This document shows positions 26,869-35,632 of a stretch of 64,000 bases of DNA, piece by piece. The stretch covers positions 1 to 64,000 of the forward strand of contig NZ_PVXL01000072.1 of assembly GCF_002995805.1 (NCBI RefSeq). The letters are read 5' to 3'. The position numbers were made by a program, and so were the translations under genes. The DNA is from Neomoorella stamsii. GTDB lineage: Bacteria > Bacillota > DSM-521 > Neomoorellales > Neomoorellaceae. Position 1 is the first letter of the stretch. Every line of letters starts with the position of its first letter. Under the pieces are notes generated by a model that had not been told where the DNA came from, searched no databases, and saw nothing but the letters and a program-made list of their open reading frames with translations.

Positions 26869-28524
26869 CTAATCCCCGTTACCAGGGCGACGTAAGGGCA
26901 TGCCCAGATAATAACCCTGCCCGTATCGAATGCCTGCGCGGCGCAAAATTTCAACTGTTTGACGGTTCTCTACGAACTCGGCCACTACCTCTATCGAAAG
27001 CCTTTGCAAAAGTTTTGCCATGTTTTCTACAATCATCCTGGAGCGTCCACTCCTGGTGATCTCACGCACCAGGGAGCCCTCAATCTTGGCAAAGTAACAG
27101 TCAAAGTAACGAAGATAAATAAATGAGGAAAAACCGCTTCCAAAGTCGTCGACTGCCAGGCGCATCCCAAGATCTGTCAGCTCCTTGGCGAAAGCCTGCA
27201 CAGCATGTATATCCCGCACGGCTTCTCGTTCGGTAATTTCGGCCACAATTTCTTCCGGACGGATGCCGTAGCGGTTGAACAGGTCAGCCATGAACCGTGG
27301 AGTTTCGCTGTTCTCCAACTCTCGCATAGAGAAGTTAATAAAGAAAATCTTGTCCTTCGCCCAAGAGCTCTTTTTTTCCCGCATGGCCTGCTCTATAACT
27401 ATCCTACCAATATCCTTCATAAGGCCGGCTTGCTCCGCCGCCTCTACAAAAAGCCCGGCAGGAAGAAAATTTTTCCCTCTCCTCACACGAGCAAGCACTT
27501 CATAACCTAAAGGCTTGCCAGTCTCTAAATCTACAATCGGCTGATAAAAGGGGACGATGTCCTCCTTCGAACGTAAAGCTTCTCGCAAGAGAAGAATTCT
27601 CTCGTGAACTACAGTAGGATTAGTACTCTCATCGAGCGCATCTATGAGCTGCGCCCGGTTCCTCCCTTTCCTCTTGGCCATTACCTGAGCAACCTCGCCA
27701 GCTAACATAAGGTCAGCTTGCGCTTGTCCATGGTGGGGGTACGAAGCCACGCCAATGCTGCTTGTAATAAAAATGCCCTCCTCCCCCAAAGGACGAATTT
27801 TCAGCTCGGCAATGCCATGACACAGCACCTGCGCCTTTGCCAGGGCTTCAGCAGGACCAGTATCCATCAGTATAACCCCAAATTCAGTACTGCCTATGCG
27901 TGCAATGGCAAAAGCGTCGGGGAACGACTCCTGCAGGAAGTCAGCCACAGCCTTAAGTACAATATCCCCTACCGTATAACCGTAAACGTCGTTAATCAGC
28001 TTAAAATTATCAATGTCTATCCAGTATAAAGAACACTCTCCTTTTGTGCACCGCGCAAACTCGAGTGCCTCCTGCAACTCTTCTTCGAACTTGCGGCGGC
28101 TCAAAAGGCCTGTAAGAACATCTACTTCCGAAAGCATCTGCATCTGGCGCGCTACTTCTCCCTGGTATCCCAGGAGTAGCAGGCCGAGGTCAAGAAGCAA
28201 CGATGTCCCGCAGTACTTAAAGCTTTGCAGTTCTCTCTCCAGGGTATGGATAACCGGGACCAGTTCGTCGCACCAACGCCCGAAAAAGAACCCATAGGCT
28301 GTTACCAGTTGCTCCAGCGACACTTCTGCAGCGCCCAGCTTTCTTCCGAGTTCTATCCGCCGCCGCATGAGTTCCTTGTCATGGTTTCCAGCAAACAACG
28401 CCAATAAGTCGCTCGCTGCTCCGCGCAGTTCCGCCTCATTTGCCTCTTGCCCTACCCGCTCCAACAAGGATCGCAGACGGCTGGCGTATGCTTGCGCTAC
28501 TTTTTCGTTAAACTCTTTTTCCAA
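26869..28524 (-). CDS. GGDEF-EAL protein, probable c-di-GMP phosphodiesterase
   Basis: 551 residues. An N-terminal helical sensor (about 1-135, perhaps globin-like or RsbU-N-like) is followed by a degenerate GGDEF domain (motif GSTEF in RIGSTEFGVIL). An EAL domain comes last (YEVLARVRR; FFINFSMRELE; EITERE; LAVDDFGSGFS; QGYYLG). Metal-binding DD and most catalytic positions are kept; the usual KID is KIE. Likely a phosphodiesterase with a regulatory GGDEF. The start is a TTG at 28524 without a clear ribosome site. Confidence 0.88.
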   Translation of the reverse strand: MEKEFNEKVAQAYASRLRSLLERVGQEANEAELRGAASDLLALFAGNHDKELMRRRIELGRKLGAAEVSLEQLVTAYGFFFGRWCDELVPVIHTLERELQSFKYCGTSLLLDLGLLLLGYQGEVARQMQMLSEVDVLTGLLSRRKFEEELQEALEFARCTKGECSLYWIDIDNFKLINDVYGYTVGDIVLKAVADFLQESFPDAFAIARIGSTEFGVILMDTGPAEALAKAQVLCHGIAELKIRPLGEEGIFITSSIGVASYPHHGQAQADLMLAGEVAQVMAKRKGRNRAQLIDALDESTNPTVVHERILLLREALRSKEDIVPFYQPIVDLETGKPLGYEVLARVRRGKNFLPAGLFVEAAEQAGLMKDIGRIVIEQAMREKKSSWAKDKIFFINFSMRELENSETPRFMADLFNRYGIRPEEIVAEITEREAVRDIHAVQAFAKELTDLGMRLAVDDFGSGFSSFIYLRYFDCYFAKIEGSLVREITRSGRSRMIVENMAKLLQRLSIEVVAEFVENRQTVEILRRAGIRYGQGYYLGMPLRRPGNGD

Positions 28525-28602
28525 CCAGGGACAATTGCCCAGCCTGGGATGTTAGTTCTTGAATGAGTTCCTGTATTCCCTTGGAAAACCGCAACGCACA
28601 TC

Positions 28603-29070
28603 TCACTCCCCAAGATCGCTCTGGGTAAAAACCACCCTGTTTTTGCCCAATTCTTTGGCTCGATACATCGCTTCATCCGCTTGCCGGATTAGCTCGAGAT
28701 CGACAGAGTCCCGGGCGGCATACCCGGCAACTCCTGCACTTACCGTAAGACCCTCCCCACCCGGCAGCATCCTTTCCACTGCTATTTGGGTCCGAATTCG
28801 TTCGAGGGGAATCCTGGCCTTGGTAAAATCCGTCGCTGGAAGGACAATTACAAATTCTTCACCGCCAAAACGAACGGCCAAGTCATCATTCCGCAAACTT
28901 ATTTTGATAAAACCTGCTACGAAACGAAGTGCTTCGTTGCCTGCCTGGTGGCCCTTGATCGAGCGCATGGCCCCAGCAAGCGGTTTGACCTCCCGCACCC
29001 CCTCCGTAGCCCCTTCGCAAATATAACGTTCAAGATAACTCCGCTAGGTGGAATAGAATTCCCCCGCCAA
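28603..29070 (-). pseudogene. Decayed stressosome-linked diguanylate cyclase
   Basis: Directly after the rsbX stop, the sequence copies the start of the intact cyclase at 24978 (TTG start at 29070, LAGEFYST). It then has an in-frame TAG at 29044-29046 and continues RSYLERYICEGATEGV. After that it jumps to the middle of the GGDEF domain (GHQAGNEALRFVAGF, RFGGEEFVIVLP). About 130 residues between are deleted, including most of the N-terminal domain and the DxLTGLxNR start of GGDEF. The remaining open frame cannot make a full cyclase. Confidence 0.85.
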
Positions 29071-29697
29071 CTAGATATGCCTCCTCCCTACCAGCACGCT
29101 GGCATCGTCTTCAGCGATGCCATATCTCTCTACCACACGGCGCGCCGTTGCTTCTTCTGTTCCCTCCCAGAGCCATGACAAACCTACTGGCGAAAAGCTG
29201 CGTTTGATCCCGTCGGTACAGGCCAGAAGAAGAGCAGGCTCCGACAGCTCCAGCCGGCGGATGACAGGATTAAACATTCTCTTGCCTACAATGCCCGGCT
29301 GCCCCACCAGGACTTCTGTACCTTTTCGTGTTAGCACCCACCCTCTCACGTTTCCGACCAAGATATATTCTATCGTTTTCCGGTCAAGCAGGGCTAAAAA
29401 AAGGGCACATCCCCGCGTCTGTAAAGCCGCTTCCTCCAGGACAGCATATGCCTGCTGCAGAACACCCGCGGCCCGTTGGAGCGCCCGTGCCAGGACTACC
29501 GCTCCGTGATGTGCTCCCTCCCCGTGGCCTAGCACATCTGCTACGACTACCAGTACGTGGGCATCCAATTCCTTGGCGTAACAAAGGTCCCCGTTCACTT
29601 TCTCCCTCCAGTGGGGGCGCGAATAAGCCGCTACTTCCCACCCGGAGCCTTCTCGGGCCTGCTGGTCAGTTTCCGGTTTTTCAACTTGTAATTTCAA
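29071..29697 (-). CDS. rsbX: RsbX-type PP2C phosphatase of the stressosome
   Basis: 208 residues of the SpoIIE/PP2C fold. Metal-binding acidic residues sit in VNGDLCYAKELD and VVADVLGHGEGAHHGA, and near ACTDGIKRSF and EDDASVLVG. RsbX removes phosphate from RsbR/RsbS to reset the stressosome. It overlaps rsbT by 4 bp and is followed at once by the decayed cyclase. Confidence 0.9.
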   Translation of the reverse strand: MKLQVEKPETDQQAREGSGWEVAAYSRPHWREKVNGDLCYAKELDAHVLVVVADVLGHGEGAHHGAVVLARALQRAAGVLQQAYAVLEEAALQTRGCALFLALLDRKTIEYILVGNVRGWVLTRKGTEVLVGQPGIVGKRMFNPVIRRLELSEPALLLACTDGIKRSFSPVGLSWLWEGTEEATARRVVERYGIAEDDASVLVGRRHI

Positions 29698-30146
29698 AAC
29701 TTGCGTCTCCTCTTTTCCACCACTACTGCGGTACCCGTGCCGACTTCGGAGACAATCTCAAAATAATCCACAAGGCGCCTTATTCCCGATAAGCCTATGC
29801 CCAAGCTGCGCTCATGCGTTGTGTAACCTTTTGTCAGGACGAGATCTACGTCCTCAATGCCCGGACCGCGATCAACCGCTACCACCTGTATGATAGGCCC
29901 GTTGTTCTCCTCAAACCGTTTGCGGATCATTATTTTGCCAGTTTGTGCATAGCGATAGATATTGCGCGCAAGTTCGGAAACCGCAGTTGCTATTTTGGTT
30001 ACATCAGCAAGGGAAAAACCAGCCTCTTGGGCAAGTTGCTTGGCCATCTGCCTGGCTACGGCTATGTCTTCTTCCTGAACAATGCGCACCACCATGTCAA
30101 AGTCGTCCGCCGGGATGTCCTGCAACTCCCTCACTTTCCGCGCCAC
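29694..30146 (-). CDS. rsbT: RsbT-type serine/threonine kinase (switch protein)
   Basis: 150 residues of the GHKL kinase fold: N-box in TAVSELARNIYRYA, G1 box DRGPGIED, G2 region SLGIGLSG, ending TGTAVVVEKRRR. RsbT phosphorylates RsbS/RsbR, then leaves the stressosome and binds its output partner. In this setting the output is expected to be a diguanylate cyclase with RsbU-N-like domain, such as the product at 24978, since the cyclase immediately downstream is broken. Confidence 0.92.
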   Translation of the reverse strand: MARKVRELQDIPADDFDMVVRIVQEEDIAVARQMAKQLAQEAGFSLADVTKIATAVSELARNIYRYAQTGKIMIRKRFEENNGPIIQVVAVDRGPGIEDVDLVLTKGYTTHERSLGIGLSGIRRLVDYFEIVSEVGTGTAVVVEKRRRKF

Positions 30147-30171
30147 TACCTCCTACTCCTCTCTTAAGGGG

Positions 30172-30525
30172 CTATACCAGAGCTAAAGCGTGCTCGAGGT
30201 CGCGGGCAACCAAAAAGCCTTGCAGTTCTATACCCATTTGTGCCAGGGTCAGAGCAACAGGAGGCTGAATACCGCAGATCACTGTACGGCAACCCATCAG
30301 GTGGGCCATAGCAGCGGTCTCCGAAAGAGTATAGGATATATAGCTGTCGATTACTTCTACCATCCGAACGTCCAGAATGACCGCCCGTACACGTTGCTCC
30401 TGAATTTCCGCCAATAGCTGTGCTTGCAGCTGTTCCACAGTCTTATCGTCCAGGTCTATCTGTATGGGCACCAACAAACAATCGGCAACCCTTATGGTTG
30501 GAACCACCCTTTCTTTAAATGTCAT
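30172..30525 (-). CDS. rsbS: RsbS-type STAS scaffold protein
   Basis: 117 residues from the ATG at 30525 (MTFKERVV; GGTGGAG 6 bp upstream), rather than the longer frame to 30561. One STAS domain; the phosphorylatable serine is in VEVIDSYISYTL. RsbS alternates with RsbR in the stressosome core and sequesters RsbT. The C-terminal part is nearly identical to the remnant at 25845. Confidence 0.93.
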   Translation of the reverse strand: MTFKERVVPTIRVADCLLVPIQIDLDDKTVEQLQAQLLAEIQEQRVRAVILDVRMVEVIDSYISYTLSETAAMAHLMGCRTVICGIQPPVALTLAQMGIELQGFLVARDLEHALALV

Positions 30526-30574
30526 CGGGTTCTCCACCTTCGCCCGGGAAATTACTACCACGCACCCATGCGAT

Positions 30575-31270
30575 TTATCTTCGTTGCCTCTTCTCTTCTT
30601 CGAGCATAGCTATAGCCTTGCGAAGGGCATCTTCAAGGTCACGCGCTATCGCCACCATACGGAAATCGATACCTAACTTAACCAGGGTGTGGGCGATTTC
30701 GGGCTTAAAGCCAGTTAAGATAACCTCCGCTCCCAGTAGTTTTACCGCGCTGAACATTTCAATAAGAAAACCTCCTGCTGCGGTGTCAATCATGGGCACC
30801 CCGGTGACGTCCACAACTACCACTTTGGCCCGCGTGCTACTGGCGCGCTCCAAGAGCCTTTCTGCCATAGCCTGCGCCCGGTCAGTGTCTAGACTACCAA
30901 TCAGCGGCACTAGCAGTACCTCACTCCAAATGCGGATAATCGGCGTTGCCAACTCTGAAAGCATATCCTCAAGCCTGCGAACGACCTGTTCCCTGTCGTG
31001 GCTTAGCTCGCCACAGAGTTCCAGAACCAGCGGCAAAAGTTCATCTGTTGGAAAAGTTGGTACACGCTCAATAACAAGCTTCAGTTTTTCCCCCAGCGCC
31101 GTTTCTCCTAGTTCTTGAAGCAGTCCCAGCAGGGGTTCCCGCAACGTTTCGCGCAGATTATTTCCGGTAGCGCCCGAAACAGCTGCTAACAAGAGTTTGC
31201 GCCAGAGTTTTCCTTCCTGCTCACTGGCCCCCAGTTGCTCAGCAAGCATTTCTAACTGACTCTTATCCAC
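30575..31270 (-). CDS. rsbR: RsbR-type stressosome sensor
   Basis: 231 residues. The N-terminal ~130 residues are helical (non-heme globin-like in this family) and are the sensory turret. The C-terminal STAS domain has the RsbR signature VDVTGVPMIDTAAGGFLIE, with the phosphorylatable threonine after the Asp, and a second candidate threonine in EVILTGFKPEIA. The GTG start at 31270 has AAAGGAG 9 bp upstream. First gene of the intact rsbRSTX unit. Confidence 0.92.
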   Translation of the reverse strand: MDKSQLEMLAEQLGASEQEGKLWRKLLLAAVSGATGNNLRETLREPLLGLLQELGETALGEKLKLVIERVPTFPTDELLPLVLELCGELSHDREQVVRRLEDMLSELATPIIRIWSEVLLVPLIGSLDTDRAQAMAERLLERASSTRAKVVVVDVTGVPMIDTAAGGFLIEMFSAVKLLGAEVILTGFKPEIAHTLVKLGIDFRMVAIARDLEDALRKAIAMLEEEKRQRR

Positions 31271-31380
31271 TTTAACATACTCCTTTCAATTAAAAGTACG
31301 TGCGTGTAAAAACATAATCGGCCGTCTTTGCGGGTCTTTAGGTGCGGGGCATCCACGATCGTTAAAAAGGCATGCATTGC

Positions 31381-32652
31381 TTATTCAAGTCCCCCTAATT
31401 CAGAATCCGGACGCCACTCACCTCCAAAGTCTATACAGGCCGATTTATCTCGCTCTAAAACCTTTTTCATTGCTTCTACCACTGCCGGGTCAAACTGCTT
31501 CCCGGAACAACGCCTTAGTTCCTCTATTACCCACTTTTGGGAAAACGCTTTGCGATAAGGCCTATCCGAGTTCATGGCGTCATAAGAGTCCACCACCCTG
31601 ATGATCCGGGCCAAAAGGGGTATCTTTTCACCAGCGATGCCCTCCGGATAACCACCGCCACCATAGTCTTCGTGGTGGTAAAGAACCGCTTCAACAACTT
31701 CTTTGGGGAGATTTGCCGGTTCCAGGATCTTTGCCCCCACGCTCGGATGAGACTGGATTTCTTTTTCTTCTGCCGGTGTAAGCCTGCTTGTCTTGAGCAA
31801 TATATACTCCCTTACCCCAACCTTTCCTATATCATGTAAAAGCCCTCCTATATAAACCATTTCCTGTTCTTTGTCAGAAAGCCCCATTTCTCCGGCTACA
31901 GCCTTCGCCCACCGCGCCACCCGGAACGAATGGCCCTGCGTATACTTATCTTTTGCTTCTAACGCTGCGGCCAGCGCCTTTACAACGCTCATGTAATATT
32001 CCCGTAATGATTCGTAAAGCTGTGCGTTCTCTATCGCCAGGCCCACCTGACTGGCTATGATCGACAGGTAACCAACCTCATTTTCTTCCCAGTACCGAGG
32101 GAAAGGCGTGCATACTATCAGCGCACCCAGTATCTTTCCCCTGGACTGGACGGGAACCACGGCAACCGAACGTATATCCTTGCTCCAATATGACAGGCGC
32201 AAAGAACTATCGTACTTTTCCAGATCTTCCACGGTCAGCGGCTGCGCCGTTTTCAGCACCTCACCCAAGATCGTACCTTCTGCCGGCACTCGCTCAGCCT
32301 CTACTTGCAATTCCTTGCTGGCTCCCGGGCTCCCCTTCAGCACCATTTCTCCTGTTTCTTTGTCACGCAGCCCCAGCACACACCACTTCGCACCTATGAC
32401 TTCCTTCAGGCTTTGCAACGTATATTCAATGATCACGTCCATTTCTAAACTGGAAGATATCAGCTGCCCGACCTCAATAAGCTTCTTGAGCATCGCCGCG
32501 TTTTCTTCCAGGCCCCGGTCCATGGCAAGGGCTAGGCTTGTACGAAGGACGCTCAAGAAGCGCACTTCGTCTTCACCGAACTCTGCGCCTTTAGGTTTGC
32601 CGTCCAATATCAACACCTCTCTCATAATATCCAGCCTTCGTGACCGAGTCAT
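31381..32652 (-). CDS. GAF/HD-GYP protein, 5'-truncated, probable c-di-GMP phosphodiesterase
   Basis: From the ATG at 32652 the protein has the tail of a first GAF domain (VLILDGKPKGAEFGEDEVRF), a complete GAF domain (about residues 60-220) and an HD-GYP domain: GHSFRVARWA, LLHDIGKVGV, HHEDYGGGGYPEG, VVDSYDAMNSDRPYR. The HD and GYP motifs are intact. The first GAF domain stops abruptly where transposase-derived sequence begins, near 32650-32690. The natural 5' end was therefore lost and the present start (32652 or 32625) is weak. Confidence 0.85.
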   Translation of the reverse strand: MTRSRRLDIMREVLILDGKPKGAEFGEDEVRFLSVLRTSLALAMDRGLEENAAMLKKLIEVGQLISSSLEMDVIIEYTLQSLKEVIGAKWCVLGLRDKETGEMVLKGSPGASKELQVEAERVPAEGTILGEVLKTAQPLTVEDLEKYDSSLRLSYWSKDIRSVAVVPVQSRGKILGALIVCTPFPRYWEENEVGYLSIIASQVGLAIENAQLYESLREYYMSVVKALAAALEAKDKYTQGHSFRVARWAKAVAGEMGLSDKEQEMVYIGGLLHDIGKVGVREYILLKTSRLTPAEEKEIQSHPSVGAKILEPANLPKEVVEAVLYHHEDYGGGGYPEGIAGEKIPLLARIIRVVDSYDAMNSDRPYRKAFSQKWVIEELRRCSGKQFDPAVVEAMKKVLERDKSACIDFGGEWRPDSELGGLE

Positions 32653-32679
32653 TGACGCAGGCGTTGTCCCCAATTTCGT

Positions 32680-33007
32680 AGAATTTAAAGGTGGTGGCCA
32701 CCTGTCCCTGTGTGGTATAAAAGGGGTGGGAAAAACATCAAAAGGAGGTACCGCCATGCTATCATACCACAAGAATGCCCTAAACGCCAGAGTGGAGCAG
32801 CAAAGGGTTAGCCGCGTTCGCACTTACTGCCGCAACGTTAAGAGGTGGCAAAGCGGCGAGCAGATACTTCGCTGGATGGCAGCTTCTTATCTCGAGGCCG
32901 AAAAAGGTTTCCACCGGATTAACGGTTATCGTGACCCGCCCATACTGAAGGAGGCGATGCACAAGAAGTTGTTCCCACAACCATCCACCAACGGGCAAAG
33001 AGCTTAA
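32680..33007 (+). mobile_element. Transposase remnant (start region and C-terminal end)
   Basis: An ATG at 32757 with a strong site (AAAAGGAGGTACCGCC) opens an 83-residue frame to 33007. Its body (RVRTYCRNVKRWQSGEQILR, WMAASYLEAEKGFHRINGYR) resembles the C-terminal end of mutator-type transposases. The catalytic domain is missing, so this is an internal-deletion derivative. It abuts the truncated GAF/HD-GYP gene. Family assignment is tentative. Confidence 0.6.
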
Positions 33008-33047
33008 AAATCGCTAAAATGGCCGTCCCGAAAAGAAGGGAATATTG

Positions 33048-34214
33048 TTACGATGGGTCCAAGCAGAAGCGGTTTTTCCCTTGTCTCTTCGCCTGATAAC
33101 AGGCCTGATCCGCCCTTGCAAGCAGCGAGTCAATGGAATCATTTCTTTTGGCCGAGGCTACGCCAAGGCTCACGGTGACATGGCGGTGCGGGAAAGGGTA
33201 AATCTCTATAGATTTCCGTATTCTTTCCGCCACTGCTACAGCACCTTCCTTTTTTGTTCCTGGAAGAATGATTACAAATTCCTCGCCCCCGTAACGGCCC
33301 GCAATATCCACAGTCCTGATGGAGTTTTTTATTATCTCTGCCGTCTTCTGCAGCACCACATCGCCGGCCATATGACCAAAGGTATCATTGTAAGTCTTGA
33401 AGTCGTCGATATCCAGGAAGATAACCGACAAAGGGATACTGTACCTAATTGTCCTCTCAAGTTCAGTAACCAGTATGTTCCGCAGGGCACGCTTATTAAA
33501 GAAACCGGTCAAGAAGTCGGTTTCAGCTTCTCTTTCCAGGCGGCGTATAAGCTTTGCGTTAGCCAGGGCTACCGCGGCGAAGTTCGCATATATCTGCAGG
33601 TTTCTGCTACCGTTGTCATCCATGGAAACAGGGAACACTATACCTAATAGCCCGACAGCACCCAAAGCAGTCCAGAGGGGATAAACCATGATTTCATTCC
33701 CGGGAGCAACCTCTAAACCGGTGAGACCTGGTAGGGTCATTAATTCCTCAATACTCAGAGATGACGGCTCAACTTTTGAAAAAACCTGCTCCAGGATGGC
33801 CTTAAGAACCTCATTGATTGTCTGGTAAATACTGTGCGCTTTGGTCACAAAAGTATTCTCTTCCTCGCCACTCACCTGGGTTCTGATCCTGGTAGAAGTA
33901 ATGACAAGGAACCCTATATTTTGGGCGTAGGTGCCCAGGCGGTATGCATAAAGTCTTATCCCGTAAGGACAGGTAAGTATGCCTTTATCTTCTAACGAAC
34001 GGAGAGCAGACTTGTAAAAACGTATGCACTTTTCGTTGCAGATCTTTCCGCCTTTGTTTACCTCCTGGCATAATTCAACGGGCCGGCTGAATCGGGAAAA
34101 AGAGCCCCCATTTACATCAAAGATGTAAATATTGGCATCCATTACCTTAGCCAGCGTATCCTGAAAATCTTGCCAGTATTTTACTGAAATGCTAAGAAGA
34201 AGGTTTGTTGGCAT
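33048..34214 (-). CDS. PocR-domain diguanylate cyclase
   Basis: 388 residues from the ATG at 34214 (GAGGTG 7 bp upstream). The N-terminal PocR sensory domain has conserved cysteines (LCQEVNKGGKICNEKCIRFY, TCPYGIRLYAYRLG). A GAF-like middle follows, then a GGDEF domain (TDFLTGFFNKRAL, RYGGEEFVIILPG) with an intact active site. It probably makes c-di-GMP in response to a small ligand or to redox state through the cysteines. It follows the KaiC-like gene with slight overlap of its frame, so coupled expression is likely. Confidence 0.9.
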   Translation of the reverse strand: MPTNLLLSISVKYWQDFQDTLAKVMDANIYIFDVNGGSFSRFSRPVELCQEVNKGGKICNEKCIRFYKSALRSLEDKGILTCPYGIRLYAYRLGTYAQNIGFLVITSTRIRTQVSGEEENTFVTKAHSIYQTINEVLKAILEQVFSKVEPSSLSIEELMTLPGLTGLEVAPGNEIMVYPLWTALGAVGLLGIVFPVSMDDNGSRNLQIYANFAAVALANAKLIRRLEREAETDFLTGFFNKRALRNILVTELERTIRYSIPLSVIFLDIDDFKTYNDTFGHMAGDVVLQKTAEIIKNSIRTVDIAGRYGGEEFVIILPGTKKEGAVAVAERIRKSIEIYPFPHRHVTVSLGVASAKRNDSIDSLLARADQACYQAKRQGKNRFCLDPS

Positions 34215-34225
34215 CTGCCGGCACC

Positions 34226-35629
34226 TCATCTCAACATATCTGCTTTATCTAATTTGCCGAGAATATTTATTCCGTTCTTGGTAATCTCATACTCCCTCAA
34301 GGCCTTGTCGTGGTCGCTTCCGCGGGCTTTAAGGATGCCAACAACCTTCCTGATGCTTGAATCGGCTTCCACGTACCGCAGAATGATTACATTATCGGCC
34401 ATTAAGGAAATCTGCGCTTTCGTTACTACCATTGGTGAAAAAAGTTCTTCGTTAAGTACCGTGAAGATGGTGGTGATGTGTTGCCCTTTGAGCTGCTGTC
34501 CCATCGCCCAGAGATAATCTCTATACTTTTGTAGATCATAAACGCTCCTTTCAAAAGAAGAGATGCTGTCGATGACAAACCTCTCCACCTTCTTTTCCCT
34601 GACTATGTCCAGTATTTCAAAAGCGTGCTTATCTACGTCCAATTCTATGGGAGAAATAAACTTGATATCGAGTCGACCATCTGCCAGATATCTATCTATC
34701 TCCCATCCCAGGTGACGGGCAGTATTCTGAAGTTGAGCCACAGGCTCTTCAAAAGAAAGGAACAGTCCTTTTTCGCCTTTTTCCGCCCCCTCCAGTAAGA
34801 ACTTAAGGGCAAATGCGGTTTTGCCCGTACCTGTACTACCGGAAATGAGCGTGATAGTCCCTTCGGTTAACCCACCACATAACATTTCGTCCAAGCCTGC
34901 GATCCCAAATCCTTTTTTTTTCAATCGGACCTCATACTGGAGTTCATTATCCTCCGGCTTCATTCTCGGGTACACTTCTATTCCAGCATGGCTAATTTTA
35001 AACAGGTGTTCCCCCTGCTCAAAATTGGTCCCCCTCATCTTCAGAATACGCAAATACCTTTTTTGAAATCGCTTTTCTTCCTGCCCGTAAAGGTGAAAAA
35101 TCCCATCGGCAACGGCAAATTCACTTAATATCGTTAGTTCTTTTTCTTCGTACTCGCCGATGAGAAATACAGTGACCTCCCATATCGATAGAGCGGCAGC
35201 CAGGTCAAAAACAAAAGCCTTAAAAGCCTTTTCGTCCGGGAAGATGTCTCTTATGGCCTTGAAGCTATCGATTACAACTATGTTTGGTAGATGTCTTTTA
35301 ATCATTTCAGTCAGGTATCCCAGAACCTTGTCCGTGCCCTGTTCGCGCAGAACAGCTCCCAGATCCCCGTAAATAACCTTGTCACCCAAGAAATCGTCCG
35401 AGAAAAACTCAAACTCCTGCAGGTGCCTTACCATCTTGAACTGTGACTCCGATATAGTGGTCAGGTATAGACTTTTGAGGCCGTTCCTCGCGCTGTTAAA
35501 TATAATGTTTTGAACAAAAATCGTTTTTCCGCTACCCGGAGAGCCAGAAACGATGTTCAGTGAATATACGGGTATGCCGCCGCCAAGAATATAATCAAGA
35601 TTCTTTATGCCCGTTTTCAATTTATCCAT
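34226..35629 (-). CDS. KaiC-like double ATPase (RecA superfamily)
   Basis: 467 residues with two KaiC-type ATPase domains. Domain 1: Walker A GSPGSGKTIFVQN near residue 30 and Walker B in IVVIDSFKAI. Domain 2: GSTGTGKTAFAL near residue 267, EE pair in LFLSFEEPV, Walker B in FVIDSISSFERS. No KaiA or KaiB gene is adjacent. Such proteins outside cyanobacteria are thought to be signalling switches. It lies between a small helical protein and a PocR-GGDEF cyclase, so it may link nucleotide state to c-di-GMP. That is inference. Confidence 0.9.
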   Translation of the reverse strand: MDKLKTGIKNLDYILGGGIPVYSLNIVSGSPGSGKTIFVQNIIFNSARNGLKSLYLTTISESQFKMVRHLQEFEFFSDDFLGDKVIYGDLGAVLREQGTDKVLGYLTEMIKRHLPNIVVIDSFKAIRDIFPDEKAFKAFVFDLAAALSIWEVTVFLIGEYEEKELTILSEFAVADGIFHLYGQEEKRFQKRYLRILKMRGTNFEQGEHLFKISHAGIEVYPRMKPEDNELQYEVRLKKKGFGIAGLDEMLCGGLTEGTITLISGSTGTGKTAFALKFLLEGAEKGEKGLFLSFEEPVAQLQNTARHLGWEIDRYLADGRLDIKFISPIELDVDKHAFEILDIVREKKVERFVIDSISSFERSVYDLQKYRDYLWAMGQQLKGQHITTIFTVLNEELFSPMVVTKAQISLMADNVIILRYVEADSSIRKVVGILKARGSDHDKALREYEITKNGINILGKLDKADMLR

Positions 35630-35632
35630 CTC

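Noticed and set aside
32108-32750. Plus-strand ORF extending 5' of the transposase remnant
   Set aside because: It is antisense to the GAF domain of the HD-GYP protein. Only the part after the ATG at 32757 has a ribosome site and transposase-like content.
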